A DNA stretch of 64,000 bases from Mycobacterium sp. (GCA_016197405.1 JACPVR010000009.1:41020-105019), one strand, 5' to 3'. Shown: positions 1 to 9,702, counted from the stretch's first letter. Program-made: numbers and translations. Notes: a model not told the origin generated them from the letters alone.

Positions 1-657
1 CCGTCACTGACCGGCGGAGAGACCATCGACCTGTTGGCACGGATGCGCGGCGGTATCGACACCACGCGCCGTAAAGATCTCATCGAACGGTTCGACCTGG
101 ACCCGACCAAGAAGGCGCGGACGTACTCGAAGGGCAACCGGCAGAAGGTGTCCCTGGTTTCCGCGTTCTCCTCCAACGCCCGACTGCTGCTGCTCGACGA
201 ACCCAGCAGCGGCCTGGACCCGTTGATGGAGAACGTCTTCCAGCAGTGCGTCCGGGAAGCCCGCGATCGCGGTGCGACAGTGCTGTTGTCCAGCCACATC
301 CTGGCCGAGACCGAGGCGTTGTGCGACCGGGTCACCATCATCCGGGCCGGCAGAACAGTCGAGAGCGGAACGCTGGAGTCCATGCGGCACCTGTCACGGA
401 CCTCCATCAAGGCGGAGATGGCCGGTGATCCAGGCGATCTCAGCCGGATCGCCGGCGTCGACGACATCAGCTTCGACGGTCACACCCTGCGCGCCCAGGT
501 CGACGCTGACAGCCTCGGCGCGGTCATCAAAGCACTCGGTGACGCCGGGGTCCGCGGTCTGGTCAGCCAACCACCGACACTGGAAGACCTCTTCCTGCGC
601 CACTACGGCATCGACGAAGACAGCGACCGGCACCACAGCGAGCAGGTGCACGCATGA
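1..657 (+). CDS. ABC transporter ATP-binding protein, 5'-truncated by window edge
   Basis: ATPase subunit of an ABC-2 type exporter, most like M. tuberculosis Rv1218c, a multidrug efflux ATPase. The reading frame is open from base 1, so the N-terminus and the Walker A loop lie outside the window. Visible are a signature region ([10 protein letters not shown]), Walker B ([13 protein letters not shown]) and the switch histidine (LLSSHIL), followed by the C-terminal domain usual for drug-efflux ATPases. Its TGA overlaps the ATG of the permease by 4 bp, so the two are translationally coupled. Hydrolysis would occur on the cytoplasmic side and power the neighbouring permease. The substrate is unknown; the drug-efflux role is inferred from gene order. 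Confidence 0.93.
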   Translation, partial: PSLTGGETIDLLARMRGGIDTTRRKDLIERFDLDPTKKARTYSKGNRQKVSLVSAFSSNARLLLLDEPSSGLDPLMENVFQQCVREARDRGATVLLSSHILAETEALCDRVTIIRAGRTVESGTLESMRHLSRTSIKAEMAGDPGDLSRIAGVDDISFDGHTLRAQVDADSLGAVIKALGDAGVRGLVSQPPTLEDLFLRHYGIDEDSDRHHSEQVHA

Positions 658-2309
658 GTACCGTGACCCTGGACCGACACCACCACCCGTCGCACCAGGC
701 GGCTCCCTCCGGTTCGGCGTTCACCGGAACCTTTGGGCTGCTTCGGCTTTATCTGCGACGGGACCGTATCGTGCTGCCGCTGTGGATGGTGCTGCTCTCG
801 GTGCCGCTTTCCACCGTCTACGTCGGCAGCATCGCGGCGGTCTATCCCAGCCCGGCCGACCGCGCGGCCTTCGCCGCCACCATCATGGCCAGTCCCGCCC
901 AACGCGCGCTCTACGGCAACATCTACGCGGATTCCCTTGGCGCCACCGGTATCTGGAAAGCCGGCATGTTCCATGTGCTGATCGCGGTCGCGGTGATCCT
1001 GACGGTCATCCGGCACACCCGCGCCGACGAGGAGACCGGACGCTCCGAACTGCTGGAGTCCACCGCTGTCGGGCGGTACGCGAGCCTGACCGCCGCCCTG
1101 GTGATGACGGCGTCGGCGGCAGTGCTGACCGGTGCGATCGGATTCGCCGGTCTGCTGGCGCTGGACGTTCCCGTCGCCGGGTCATCGGCATTCGCATTGT
1201 CTTTGACGTGTTCGGGGCTGGTTTTCGCCGCGGTCGCCGCCGTCACTGCGCAGCTCTCGCCGAGTTCACGTTTCGCCCGCGGATCGGCTTTCGCCGTGCT
1301 GGCGGCGGCATTCACGTTGCGCGCGGTCGGTGATGCCAGTTCGGCCACCGGGGACAGTGTGCTGTCCTGGCTCTCACCGCTGGGCTGGTCATTGGAGGTC
1401 CGGCCGTATGCCGGCGACCGATTTTCGGTGTTGTTGCTACATGTCCTGCTCACGGCGGTCCTGGTGGCGGTGGCGTACCGACTGCTGGCCCGGCGCGACC
1501 TGGGCGCCGGCCTGCTCGCCGAACGGCCCGGCCCGGCAGCGGCAGCCCGTCGTCTGCGCGGAGTATTGAGCCTGGCGCTACGGCTGGACCGCGGATCGAT
1601 GCTGCTCTGGACGGTGGGGCTGCTGCTCTACGGGCTGATCATCGGATCGGTGGTCAACGGCATCGGCGGTGAGATCGGCGACAATGCCGCGACACGCGAT
1701 ATCGTGGCCCGGCTCGGCGGCACCGACGTCATGGAACAGGCCTTCGTCGCGGTGGCGTTCAACATGCTGGCGATGGTGGCGTCGGCGTTCGCCATCTCAC
1801 TGACGCTGCGGTTGCACCAGGAGGAGTCCGGCCAGCGCGCCGAACCGCTGCTGGCCGGTGCGGTCAGCCGCAACCGTTGGCTGGCAAGCCATCTGATGAT
1901 CGCGATCGGGGCTTCGGCCGTTGCGATGCTGATCGCCGGCCTGGCCGCGGGCCTAACCTACGGCGCGGCCGCCGGCGATATCGGCGCCAAGCTACCCGCG
2001 GTGCTCGGCACCGCGGCCGTTGCGTTACCCGCGGTGTGGCTGGCCGCGGCCGTCACACTCGCACTGTTCGGGCTGCTGCCCCGATTCACCCCGGCGGCCT
2101 GGGGTGTGCTGGTCGGCTTCATCGCCGTCTATCTGCTGGGATCGCTGTCCGGTGCCCCGCAATGGCTTCTGGACCTGGAGCGGTACGCCCACACCCCGCG
2201 GGTCGGGACCGGAGATTTCACCGCGATCCCATTGGTGATCCTGCTGATACTGGACGCTGCGCTGATTGCCGCCGGCGTAGTGGCTTTTCGTCGTCGCGAT
2301 CTGCGCTGA
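654..2309 (+). CDS. ABC-2 type exporter permease
   Basis: Polytopic membrane protein of 551 residues with many hydrophobic segments arranged as two similar halves, each starting with an amphipathic stretch before its first membrane segment. This is the layout of tetronasin/antibiotic exporter permeases such as Rv1217c. It overlaps the ATPase gene by ATGA and is followed 11 bp later by the isoprenylcysteine-methyltransferase-like gene, giving the same three-gene order as Rv1218c-Rv1217c-Rv1216c. Probable role: the transmembrane channel of a multidrug efflux pump. No TetR regulator equivalent to Rv1219c is visible, because the window starts inside the ATPase gene. Confidence 0.9.
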   Translation: MSTVTLDRHHHPSHQAAPSGSAFTGTFGLLRLYLRRDRIVLPLWMVLLSVPLSTVYVGSIAAVYPSPADRAAFAATIMASPAQRALYGNIYADSLGATGIWKAGMFHVLIAVAVILTVIRHTRADEETGRSELLESTAVGRYASLTAALVMTASAAVLTGAIGFAGLLALDVPVAGSSAFALSLTCSGLVFAAVAAVTAQLSPSSRFARGSAFAVLAAAFTLRAVGDASSATGDSVLSWLSPLGWSLEVRPYAGDRFSVLLLHVLLTAVLVAVAYRLLARRDLGAGLLAERPGPAAAARRLRGVLSLALRLDRGSMLLWTVGLLLYGLIIGSVVNGIGGEIGDNAATRDIVARLGGTDVMEQAFVAVAFNMLAMVASAFAISLTLRLHQEESGQRAEPLLAGAVSRNRWLASHLMIAIGASAVAMLIAGLAAGLTYGAAAGDIGAKLPAVLGTAAVALPAVWLAAAVTLALFGLLPRFTPAAWGVLVGFIAVYLLGSLSGAPQWLLDLERYAHTPRVGTGDFTAIPLVILLILDAALIAAGVVAFRRRDLR

Positions 2310-2320
2310 GAGGAGCGGGC

Positions 2321-2995
2321 ATGAAGATCGCATTGCAGATGCTGGGCTCGGTCGTCTTCGGGATGTTGTTCTTCGGGCTTTCGCTGTTCATCCCGGCCGG
2401 CACCGTGAACTATTGGCAGGCTTGGGTTTTCATGGGCGTCTTCATGATCGCGACGATGGGCCCCACCAGCTGTCTGATGATCAACGATCCGGCCGCACTT
2501 GCCCGGCGGATGCAAGCCGGCCCGACCGCGGAAACCCGCCCGGCGCAACGGATCATCATCACGGCCATCATCGCCTCGGTGATGGCGACGCTGGTCATCA
2601 GCGCTCTGGACCATCGCTTCGGCTGGTCGTCGGTACCGCTGTGGTTGATCGTCGTCGGCAACATCCTGGTCTTCACGGGCCTGACCATGGCGCAACTGGT
2701 CATCGTGCAGAACAGTTACGCCGGCGCCAGCATCATCGTCGAACGCGATCAGCCACTGGTTACGACCGGTCTGTACGGTGTGGTGCGCCATCCGATGTAC
2801 AGCGGCACCCTCGTCATGATGATCGGCCTTCCGCCCGCGCTGGATTCGTTGTGGGGACTGGTCGCCATCGTCGCGTCGCTGCCTACCCTGATGGCCCGCG
2901 TCCTCGACGAGGAGAAAATGCTGTGCGCCGAGTTGCCGGGTTATCGCGATTACCAGACGGCGGTGCGGTACCGGCTGGTGCCCGGGGTGTGGTGA
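2321..2995 (+). CDS. isoprenylcysteine methyltransferase-like integral membrane protein
   Basis: A 224-residue membrane protein with about five hydrophobic helices and the C-terminal signature of the phospholipid/isoprenylcysteine methyltransferase superfamily: GLYGVVRHPMYSG, then RVLDEEKML and a PGYRDY motif. The start is the ATG after an AGAGGAGCGGGC ribosome-binding sequence; a longer open frame upstream lies inside the permease gene and is ignored. It is the probable Rv1216c counterpart. The family transfers methyl groups from S-adenosylmethionine to lipid-soluble substrates in the membrane, but the bacterial substrate is unknown. Co-transcription with the exporter is likely. Confidence 0.85.
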   Translation: MKIALQMLGSVVFGMLFFGLSLFIPAGTVNYWQAWVFMGVFMIATMGPTSCLMINDPAALARRMQAGPTAETRPAQRIIITAIIASVMATLVISALDHRFGWSSVPLWLIVVGNILVFTGLTMAQLVIVQNSYAGASIIVERDQPLVTTGLYGVVRHPMYSGTLVMMIGLPPALDSLWGLVAIVASLPTLMARVLDEEKMLCAELPGYRDYQTAVRYRLVPGVW

Positions 2996-3036
2996 TCTGA
3001 CCCGATCCGGTACGTCGGGCACCGCATACTGAAGCC

Positions 3037-3636
3037 ATGGAGCAGTTGCTCACCGGACTGGGCCTGTCGACCGCCGCCGGCCTGAACGCGTACATCCCGA
3101 TGCTCATGCTCGGGCTGCTGGCCCGCTGGACCGATATCGTCACGCTGCCGTCGGGCTGGTCCTGGATGGAGAACGGCTGGGTGCTGGCCATCGTCGCGGT
3201 GCTGCTGCTCGTCGAAGTCGTCGCCGACAAGGTGCCGGCACTGGATTCGGTGAACGACACCGTGCAGACGTTCGTCCGTCCGGCCGCCGGAGGCATCGTC
3301 TTCGGCTCCGGTACCGCCGCGCAGACCGCGGCCGTCGCCGACCCCGGCCAGTGGGCCGCGTCGGGTCAGTGGATCCCGGTGGTGATCGGTGTTGTCATCG
3401 CCTTGGCGGTGTCGCTGACGAAGTCGGCGGTCCGGCCCGTGGCCAACGTCGCGACCGCAGGGGTGGCCGCGCCGGTGCTGTCCACGGTGGAGGACATCGC
3501 CAGTTTCAGCCTGGTGTTCATCGCGCTGCTGATCCCGGTGCTCGTCGCGGTGGTGGTGGCGGTGCTGGCCTGGGCCGGCTGGCGGATGACGCGGCGCATC
3601 CGGCAGGCCCGCCGCGGGCGCGCGCCGGCCGACTGA
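3037..3636 (+). CDS. DUF4126 family membrane protein
   Basis: A 199-residue protein rich in hydrophobic helices, with the GLSTAAGLNAYIPML start and the GGIVFGSG and VANVATAG-type small-residue helices typical of DUF4126 proteins. The C-terminus is a basic cytoplasmic tail (RRIRQARRGRAP). Function is unknown; the family is a common four-to-five-helix membrane protein in actinobacteria. It lies alone between the exporter operon and a convergent small gene, with only 10 bp to the latter. Confidence 0.8.
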   Translation: MEQLLTGLGLSTAAGLNAYIPMLMLGLLARWTDIVTLPSGWSWMENGWVLAIVAVLLLVEVVADKVPALDSVNDTVQTFVRPAAGGIVFGSGTAAQTAAVADPGQWAASGQWIPVVIGVVIALAVSLTKSAVRPVANVATAGVAAPVLSTVEDIASFSLVFIALLIPVLVAVVVAVLAWAGWRMTRRIRQARRGRAPAD

Positions 3637-3646
3637 AGGCCGGATC

Positions 3647-3835
3647 TCAGTCCGGGCTGCCCTCGCTGTCGTCGAAGAACGACCACTGCCCGTCGGCCTC
3701 GACTTCCATGCGCCAGCCGAGCTCGTCGTTGTCGGCCTTGCTGTCGACGAACCACGCGTGCGCATCGCCTGCGCTGTCGATGTCCTTGGTGGCGACCACA
3801 TCTCCGTGCGGATCGAGAACTCGGTACTTAGCCAT
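3647..3835 (-). CDS. small acidic hypothetical protein
   Basis: A 62-residue cytoplasmic protein starting MAKYRVLDPHGDVVATKD and ending in an acidic tail (FFDDSEGSPD). Three tryptophans and alternating charged residues suggest a small folded beta-domain. The start used is the ATG before AKYRV; an in-frame extension to 3868 exists but begins with low-complexity residues. It ends 10 bp from the convergent DUF4126 gene and lies directly downstream of glgC on the same strand (33 bp). No function recognised. Confidence 0.65.
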   Translation of the reverse strand: MAKYRVLDPHGDVVATKDIDSAGDAHAWFVDSKADNDELGWRMEVEADGQWSFFDDSEGSPD

Positions 3836-3868
3836 CCCGCGGGCATTCCCCGAACCGGGCGGCCCCAA

Positions 3869-5083
3869 TCAGATCCAGACGCCCTTGCCGACCGCGACGA
3901 TTCCTCCCGAGCTCACCGCGAACCGTTCGCGGTCCTTCTCCAGATCGACGCCCACCATCTCGCCGGGCCCCACGACGACGTTCTTGTCCAGGATCGCCTT
4001 GCGCACCACCGCACCGCGGCCGACCCGCACGCCGGGGTGCAGCACACTGCCCTCGACGATCGCGCCGTCCTCGATCACCACATTCGACGACAGCACCGAG
4101 TTTCGGACCGAGGCCGCCGAGATTATGCTGCCCGCGCCGACCACCGATTCCTGCGCCGAGCCGCCGTTGACGAACTTCGCCGGTGCCAGATTCTCCGAGC
4201 CGCCGCGAATCGGCCAGCGCTTGTTGTACAGGTTGAAGACCGGGTGCACCGACACCAGATCCATATGGGCGTCGTAGAAGGCGTCCAGCGTTCCCACATC
4301 ACGCCAGTAGCCGTGATCGCGTTCGGTGGCGCCGGGAACCTCGTTGTTGTTGAAGTCGTAGACCGAGGCCATCCCGTCGGACACCAGCCGCGGGATGATG
4401 TCGCCGCCCATGTCGTGATCGGAGTGGTCCTCGTCGGCATCGGCCTTGATGGCGTCGATCAGCACCTTGGTGGTGAAGATGTAATTGCCCATTGAGGCGA
4501 ACGTCGACTCGGGATCGTCGGGGGTGCCCGGCGGGTCGGCGGGCTTTTCCACCCAGCCCCGGATCCGTCCGGACTCGTCGGCGTCGATGCAACCGAACGC
4601 CGATGCCTCCGCGCGCGGCACCCGGATACCCGCGACCGTCGCACCCGCACCGGTGTCGATGTGGTGTTGCAGCATCTGCTCGGGGTCCATGCGGTACACG
4701 TGGTCGGCGCCGAAGATGACGATGTAGTCCGGATCCTCGTCGTAGATCAGGTTCAGCGACTGGTAGATGGCATCCGCCGAGCCGGTGTACCAGCGCGGGC
4801 CGAGGCGCTGCTGCGCGGGCACCGGGGTGATGTACTCCCCCGCCAGACCGGACAGCCGCCAGTTCTGTGAGATGTGCCGGTCCAGCGAATGCGATTTGTA
4901 TTGCGTGAGAACGCAGATACGCAAGAACCGGGCGTTGACAAGGTTTGACAGGACGAAGTCGATCAACCGGTAGCCACCACCGAACGGGACAGCGGGTTTG
5001 GCCCTGTCCGCCGTGAGCGGATAAAGCCGCTTGCCCTCCCCGCCGGCTAGGACGATACCCAGCACGTGTGGCGCTTCCCTCAT
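3869..5083 (-). CDS. glgC: glucose-1-phosphate adenylyltransferase (ADP-glucose pyrophosphorylase)
   Basis: Makes ADP-glucose from ATP and glucose-1-phosphate, the committed step for glycogen and for GlgM-made maltose-1-phosphate. The 404 residues equal the length I recall for M. tuberculosis GlgC. The N-terminal nucleotidyltransferase signature [11 protein letters not shown] is followed by AKPAVPFGG, then the [10 protein letters not shown] motif, and the C-terminal third is a left-handed beta-helix of hexapeptide-like repeats ([20 protein letters not shown] region). Divergent from glgM with a 151 bp shared upstream region, as in other mycobacteria. Confidence 0.97.
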   Translation of the reverse strand: MREAPHVLGIVLAGGEGKRLYPLTADRAKPAVPFGGGYRLIDFVLSNLVNARFLRICVLTQYKSHSLDRHISQNWRLSGLAGEYITPVPAQQRLGPRWYTGSADAIYQSLNLIYDEDPDYIVIFGADHVYRMDPEQMLQHHIDTGAGATVAGIRVPRAEASAFGCIDADESGRIRGWVEKPADPPGTPDDPESTFASMGNYIFTTKVLIDAIKADADEDHSDHDMGGDIIPRLVSDGMASVYDFNNNEVPGATERDHGYWRDVGTLDAFYDAHMDLVSVHPVFNLYNKRWPIRGGSENLAPAKFVNGGSAQESVVGAGSIISAASVRNSVLSSNVVIEDGAIVEGSVLHPGVRVGRGAVVRKAILDKNVVVGPGEMVGVDLEKDRERFAVSSGGIVAVGKGVWI

Positions 5084-5234
5084 GACGACAAACCTATCGG
5101 GACGCGCCTACTGCGGCCAGCGCTATCGGTTTAATTGGTTGATTTGTGCCCGCTTCCCGGCGATTTCACCCCCAAATCGTGTTGAGCTTCAAGACATGCT
5201 GCGGTGCCGCCGCGGCCCTACTACGGTCGTCGGT

Positions 5235-6395
5235 ATGCGGGTAGCGATGATGACTCGGGAATATCCGCCGGAGGTCTATGGCGGCGCAGGTGTGCACGTC
5301 ACCGAACTGGTGGCCCAGTTGCGCAACCTGTGCGAGGTCGACGTGCACTGCATGGGGGCGCCCCGGCCCGGGGTGATCCTGGCCCAGCCCGACCCCGCTC
5401 TGGCCGGCGCCAACGCGGCGCTGTCGACGTTGTCGGCAGATCTGGTGATGGCCAACGGCGCGTCGCAGGCCACCGTGGCGCATTCGCACACCTGGTACAC
5501 CGGTATGGCCGGACATCTGGCCTCGATGCTCTACGGCATCCCGCACGTGGTGACCGCACACTCGCTGGAGCCGTTGCGACCGTGGAAGGCCGAACAGCTC
5601 GGCGGCGGCTACCAGGTCTCCTCCTGGGTCGAGCGCACCGCGATGGAAGCGGCCGACGCCGTCATCGCGGTCAGCGCCGGTATGCGCGAGGACGTGCTGC
5701 GGGTCTACCCCGCGCTGGACCCCAACCGCGTGCACGTGGTCAAGAACGGTATCGACACCCAGGTGTGGCATCCGGTGCAGCCCGGCGACGACTCTGTGCT
5801 GGCCGAGCTGGGCGTCGACCCGACTCGGCCGATGGTGGCGTTCGTCGGCCGGATCACCCGGCAGAAGGGCGTCGCCCACCTGGTGGCGGCCGCTCATCAG
5901 TTCGCCCCGGAGGTTCAGTTGGTGTTGTGCGCCGGCGCGCCCGACACCCCGGAGATCGCCGCAGAGGTGGCATCGGCCGTCGAGGAGCTGTCGGCCGCCC
6001 GGACCGGGGTGTTCTGGGTACGGGAGATGCTGCCGATCGGCAAGATCCGCGAAATTCTCTCGGCAGCAAATGTTTTCGTCTGCCCCTCGGTGTACGAGCC
6101 GCTGGGGATCGTCAATCTGGAGGCGATGGCCTGTTCGACGGCGGTGGTCGCGTCCGATGTGGGCGGTATCCCCGAGGTGGTGGCCGACGGTACGACGGGC
6201 ACTTTGGTGCACTACGACGCCGCCGACGCCGCGGGCTTCGAGGCCGGTATCGCCCGGGCCGTCAACGCTCTGGTGGGCGATCCGGTCCGGGCTGACGCAT
6301 ACGGCCGCGCCGGGCGGGCACGTTGCATCGAGGAATTCTCGTGGGCCCATATCGCCGAGCAGACCTTGGAGATCTACCGAAAGGTCTCGGCGTAG
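5235..6395 (+). CDS. glgM: GT4 glycosyltransferase, maltose-1-phosphate synthase GlgM
   Basis: A 386-residue GT-B glycosyltransferase (formerly called glgA in mycobacteria; Rv1212c counterpart) that joins ADP-glucose to glucose-1-phosphate to give maltose-1-phosphate, the GlgE substrate for alpha-glucan. Evidence: N-terminal REYPPEVYGGAGVH, the FVGRITRQKG donor-site loop, and the E-x7-E motif in PSVYEPLGIVNLEAMAC. The start is the ATG before RVAMMTREYPP; an open frame reaching back to 5031 overlaps the glgC promoter and is not used. A perfect hairpin lies 31 bp after the stop. Confidence 0.95.
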   Translation: MRVAMMTREYPPEVYGGAGVHVTELVAQLRNLCEVDVHCMGAPRPGVILAQPDPALAGANAALSTLSADLVMANGASQATVAHSHTWYTGMAGHLASMLYGIPHVVTAHSLEPLRPWKAEQLGGGYQVSSWVERTAMEAADAVIAVSAGMREDVLRVYPALDPNRVHVVKNGIDTQVWHPVQPGDDSVLAELGVDPTRPMVAFVGRITRQKGVAHLVAAAHQFAPEVQLVLCAGAPDTPEIAAEVASAVEELSAARTGVFWVREMLPIGKIREILSAANVFVCPSVYEPLGIVNLEAMACSTAVVASDVGGIPEVVADGTTGTLVHYDAADAAGFEAGIARAVNALVGDPVRADAYGRAGRARCIEEFSWAHIAEQTLEIYRKVSA

Positions 6396-6426
6396 TCCGG
6401 TATGTCGGTTGCCCCCCGGCAACACG

Positions 6427-6450
6427 AACCCCGCGCCATGACGCGGGGTT
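6427..6450. terminator. bidirectional hairpin terminator between glgM and the DUF3117 gene
   Basis: Perfect 9-bp inverted repeat, AACCCCGCG / CGCGGGGTT, with a 6-nt loop. It lies between the convergent stop codons of glgM (6395) and the DUF3117 gene (6460). Arms flanked by A and T make it symmetric for both directions. No long U-tract, which is usual in mycobacteria. Confidence 0.75.
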
Positions 6451-6459
6451 GCACTCCAG

Positions 6460-6627
6460 CTAGCTGGTGACGTTCTTCAGTTCGTCACCCAATGCGGCAG
6501 CTTCGTCGGGTGTCAGTTCAACGACGAGCCGTCCACCACCTTCCAGTGGTACCCGCATCACGATGCCGCGCCCCTCCTTGGTTGCTTCCAGAGGACCGTC
6601 GCCGGTCCGGGGCTTCATCGCCGCCAT
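6460..6627 (-). CDS. DUF3117 family small protein
   Basis: A 55-residue protein starting MAAMKPRTGDGPLEATKEG, then GRGIVMRVPLEGGGR and ending in an acidic helix (TPDEAAALGDELKNVTS). This matches the actinobacterial DUF3117 family (Rv1211-like) over its whole length. A strong ribosome-binding site (GGAGGGAG) lies 6 bp before the ATG. Function unknown; strong conservation of a protein this short suggests an essential or structural role. Convergent with glgM and separated from it by a terminator hairpin. Confidence 0.9.
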   Translation of the reverse strand: MAAMKPRTGDGPLEATKEGRGIVMRVPLEGGGRLVVELTPDEAAALGDELKNVTS

Positions 6628-6805
6628 CGAGTGCTCCCTCCGATCTGCGCCATCCCGCAGTCGCGGGCCTGGACGTCGCCGGCATTGCCCACCTGCTGCA
6701 ATTCACGGCGCCGAACTGACGATTCAACTACCCATTGTTCCCTATCGGCGTCGGAGCGTGTGCAAGACCCGGCCGTGCAGGCTCAGGCAATCGGTTCTGA
6801 CGGCC

Positions 6806-7372
6806 CTATTTGACCGCGGGCACCCAGCAGGACCGGACGTGGTCGTCGACCATCCCGGTGGCCTGCATCAACGCATAGGCCGTCGTCGGCCCGACGAACT
6901 TGAAGCCGCGGCGCTTCAGTTCCTTGGCCATGGCGGTGGATTCCGGGGTCACGGCGGGGACATCGGCCATCGTCTTGGGACGGGCCCGGCGCGGCGGCGC
7001 GAAGGACCACAACAGGTCGGACAGGTCGGTGTCGAGGTCGGCGGCCACACGGGCATTGGCGATGGTGGCCTCCACCTTGGCGCGGTTGCGCACGATGCCC
7101 ACATCGTCCATGAGGCGTGCGACGTCGGCATCGGAATAGCGGGCCACGGTGTCGATGTCGAAACCGTCGAACGCGCGCCGGAAGTTCTCCCGTTTGCGCA
7201 GGATGATGAGCCAGGACAGGCCGCTCTGGAACGCCTCCAGGCTCATCCGCTCGAACAGTGCGACCGAACCGCGCAGCGGCCGCCCCCACTCCTGATCGTG
7301 GTAGTCGCGGTACAGCTCGGTCTGGGCCTGTGCCCACCCGCAGCGGACCTTGCCGTCGTCCGGCGCCGTCAC
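6806..7372 (-). CDS. tagA: DNA-3-methyladenine glycosylase I
   Basis: Removes 3-methyladenine from alkylated DNA. The 188 residues match the Tag family: N-terminal RCGWAQ, then YRDYHDQEWGRP, the LFERMSLEAFQSGLSW helix, ARYSDADVARLMDD, the LKRRGFKFVGPTTAYALMQA helix and a C-terminal zinc-ligand arrangement (VDDHVRSC). It starts with GTG that overlaps the stop of the upstream DivIVA-like gene (GTGA). Rv1210 counterpart. Confidence 0.95.
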   Translation of the reverse strand: MTAPDDGKVRCGWAQAQTELYRDYHDQEWGRPLRGSVALFERMSLEAFQSGLSWLIILRKRENFRRAFDGFDIDTVARYSDADVARLMDDVGIVRNRAKVEATIANARVAADLDTDLSDLLWSFAPPRRARPKTMADVPAVTPESTAMAKELKRRGFKFVGPTTAYALMQATGMVDDHVRSCWVPAVK

Positions 7373-7716
7373 AGGGTGTCCTCGGACAGCTCACCGGCCG
7401 TCGCCGAGACCTCGACTTCCTCGTCGTCGCGCGCCGCGGTGCCCCGCAGGACCGCCAGCTCACCACGCAACGAGTCGAGTTCCTGACCGAGGCGGTCGAG
7501 CACCCAGTCCACTTCGCTGGTCTTGTAACCGCGCAACACCTGGGTGAATTTGACCGCGTCGACGTCGGCGCCGGTGACATCGGAGGCCGGCAGGACTGTC
7601 GCGGTGGTGGCCCGCGGCAGCGGAGGTAGCCGCTCACCGCGGCCGAAGACGACGCTGGCCACGCCGAAGAGCACGACGGCCACCAGGACGAGTACCACCA
7701 GGTACAGCAGAACCAT
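7369..7716 (-). CDS. DivIVA-domain single-pass membrane protein
   Basis: A 115-residue protein: an N-terminal transmembrane helix (VLLYLVVLVLVAVVLFGVAS), a basic linker, then a DivIVA-like segment (VDAVKFTQVLRGYKTSEVDWVLDRLG) followed by a coiled-coil helix of Glu/Leu/Arg repeats. The start is the ATG giving MVLLYLV; 12 further in-frame codons lie upstream. It matches Rv1209. Membrane-anchored DivIVA-domain proteins in actinobacteria relate to polar growth and wall synthesis. Coupled to tagA by GTGA overlap. Confidence 0.85.
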   Translation of the reverse strand: MVLLYLVVLVLVAVVLFGVASVVFGRGERLPPLPRATTATVLPASDVTGADVDAVKFTQVLRGYKTSEVDWVLDRLGQELDSLRGELAVLRGTAARDDEEVEVSATAGELSEDTL

Positions 7717-7781
7717 TGTCACGTCACCGATACTGCCTGATGGGTCCGACACCCGTCGCGGTCACGGGGTCGGCGGCGGGA

Positions 7782-8726
7782 TCAGCGCAGGGTGTTCATC
7801 GGCGGCCGGTCGGTCAGTGACACCGTCGAGGTGCGCGGTGTGTAGTCGTCGCCGTCGGCGAAGAACTGCGTGAGGCCGACACCGGAGTCCGGGATGCCGC
7901 ACCGTGACAGCAGGGTGGCGATCACCTGCCGGCTCATCGACGCCAGTTCGGTCAGCGGCCTGTTGCGGTGTTCGCGGACGCCCAGATTGACCTGCGCGAT
8001 GCCGTCCAGGCCCAGCCGGTCATAGGTGTCGATGAGCAGCCCGATCTCGACACCGTAGGCGGGTGCGAACGGTATCGATGTCAGCAGCTCGCGGGTTCCG
8101 GCGTATTCGCCGCCGAGGGGTTGCAGCAGGCAGGTCAGCTCGGGCCGCAGCGCCGCCAGCAGCGGACGGGCCACCAGTTCGGTGACGCGGCCGCCACCGT
8201 TCTTGTCCTCGGCACCGCTGACCTTGAGTGGGCGCCGGTAGAAACCCTTCACCAGGTGCACACCGTCGGTGGTCAGCAGCGGACCCAGCAGTTTGGGCAC
8301 GAACATCGGATCGGGGTCGATGAGGTCGGAGTCGACGAACACGATCAGGTCGCCGGAGGCTGCGGCCAGCGAGCGCCACAGCACCTCGCCCTTGCCGGGC
8401 GCGGGTTCCAGTTCCGGCAGCGCCTGCTCACGGCTGACCACCCGGGCACCGGCCGCGACGGCCCTGATCTCGGTGTCATCGGTCGAGCCGGAGTCCAGCA
8501 CGATGATCTCGTCGACCAGCCCGCCGAGCAGGGGTGTGATGGTCTCGACGACCGACCCGACGGTCTCTTCCTCGTTGAGCGCGGGCAGCACGACCGACAC
8601 GGTGCGTCCGGCCTTGGCGGCTTCGAGTTCGTCGAGTGTCCACTTCGGCCGGCCGAAGCTGTGTGTGCTCATCCAACGGTGGCCTGCCACGGCATCTGCG
8701 GCGGACAGTTCCGGTACGACGGTCAT
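7782..8726 (-). CDS. gpgS: glucosyl-3-phosphoglycerate synthase
   Basis: A 314-residue GT81 glycosyltransferase that transfers glucose from UDP-glucose to 3-phosphoglycerate, the first step of methylglucose lipopolysaccharide synthesis. Evidence: VSVVLPALNEEETVGSVV nucleotide-binding start, the LDSGSTDDT loop, the metal-binding DSD in VFVDSDLIDP, and the EHRNRPL region with a catalytic-type His. Overlaps folP2 by ATGA and lies downstream of it, as in M. tuberculosis (Rv1208-Rv1207). Product methylation genes are not in this window. Confidence 0.95.
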   Translation of the reverse strand: MTVVPELSAADAVAGHRWMSTHSFGRPKWTLDELEAAKAGRTVSVVLPALNEEETVGSVVETITPLLGGLVDEIIVLDSGSTDDTEIRAVAAGARVVSREQALPELEPAPGKGEVLWRSLAAASGDLIVFVDSDLIDPDPMFVPKLLGPLLTTDGVHLVKGFYRRPLKVSGAEDKNGGGRVTELVARPLLAALRPELTCLLQPLGGEYAGTRELLTSIPFAPAYGVEIGLLIDTYDRLGLDGIAQVNLGVREHRNRPLTELASMSRQVIATLLSRCGIPDSGVGLTQFFADGDDYTPRTSTVSLTDRPPMNTLR

Positions 8727-9598
8727 GCCAGTCCCCTTACGGTCCGGGTCGGTGGACGCACCCCCTGGATCGACGCGACCATGTCGAGAACGCGCCGGGT
8801 CGGGCCGACCTCGTGCACTCGGAACATCCTGGCGCCGTCGGCGGCGGCTAGCGCCGTCGCGGCCAGGGTGCCCTCCAGGCGCTCGGTCAGACCCACACCC
8901 AAAGTCTCCCCGACAAAATCCTTGTTACTCAGTGCCATCAGGACCGGCCATCCGGTCTTAACAAGATCTTTTACGTGCCGCAACAAAGTAAGACTGTGGT
9001 AAGTGTTCTTGCCGAAATCGTGCGTCGGATCGATCAAGATCGCCTCTCGGGCCACCCCGGCAGCAACCGCCCGTTCGGCGGCGGCCGTCACATCGGCGAT
9101 GACATCGTCGACGACTCCGCGTGTGGTGGTGCCGTAGTGCACCCGGAACGGGCGGGTGCGCGGCGTGGCGCCGCCGGTATGCGAGCAAACCAGCCCGGCA
9201 CCGAATTCGGCGGCCACCTCCGGGAGCGCCGGATCGGCCCCGGCCCAGGTGTCGTTGATGAGGTCGGCACCGGCCGCGCACGCGAGCTTGGCGACGTCCG
9301 CGCGCCAGGTGTCGACGCTGATCAGCTGGTCGGGATAGCGGCTGCGCAACCACTCGATGAACGGCACCACGCGGGCCGTCTCGGTGTCGGCGTCGACGAA
9401 CTCGCCGGGTCCGGCCTTGACCCCGCCGATATCGATGACATCGGCGCCTTCCTCGATGACGCGGTGCGCCGCGGACTTGGCGGCCTCGTCGGTGAACGTC
9501 GAACCGCGGTCGTAGAACGAGTCCGGCGTTCGGTTGACGATGGCCATGATCAGGGCGCGATCACCGGCGACCGGTCGGCCCAGGAATGTCGACGCCAC
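8723..9598 (-). CDS. folP2: dihydropteroate synthase paralogue FolP2
   Basis: A 291-residue pterin-binding TIM-barrel protein with MAIVNRTPDSFYDRG, GADVIDIGGVKAGPG, ISVDTWRADVA and ILIDPTHDFGKN motifs. The true synthase usually shows MGVLNVTPDSFSDGG and DIGGESTRPG; here the second motif reads GGVKAGPG, without the S-T-R triplet that contacts p-aminobenzoate. That fits the FolP2 paralogue, reported to lack synthase activity in M. tuberculosis. Coupled to gpgS, so a role in methylglucose polysaccharide metabolism rather than folate is possible. Confidence 0.9.
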   Translation of the reverse strand: MASTFLGRPVAGDRALIMAIVNRTPDSFYDRGSTFTDEAAKSAAHRVIEEGADVIDIGGVKAGPGEFVDADTETARVVPFIEWLRSRYPDQLISVDTWRADVAKLACAAGADLINDTWAGADPALPEVAAEFGAGLVCSHTGGATPRTRPFRVHYGTTTRGVVDDVIADVTAAAERAVAAGVAREAILIDPTHDFGKNTYHSLTLLRHVKDLVKTGWPVLMALSNKDFVGETLGVGLTERLEGTLAATALAAADGARMFRVHEVGPTRRVLDMVASIQGVRPPTRTVRGLA

Positions 9599-9702
9599 CA
9601 GACCAGGCTAGTTGGCGACGCCGTCGGCAACCTGCGCGACTTCTGCGTCAGGGTCGCGATCGGGCCGTATCAGCAGCCCTCGTGCAGAAGTCAGCGGGCA
9701 AC

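Noticed and set aside
272..1333. Long plus-strand frame (353 codons) across the exporter genes
   Set aside because: It runs across the ATPase-permease junction in another frame and its product is Arg/Ala/Pro-rich low complexity, the usual GC-rich shadow; both real genes have full family motifs.
5031..5234. Upstream extension of glgM
   Set aside because: It overlaps the 5' end and promoter of glgC; GlgM family length starts at MRVAMMTREYPP.
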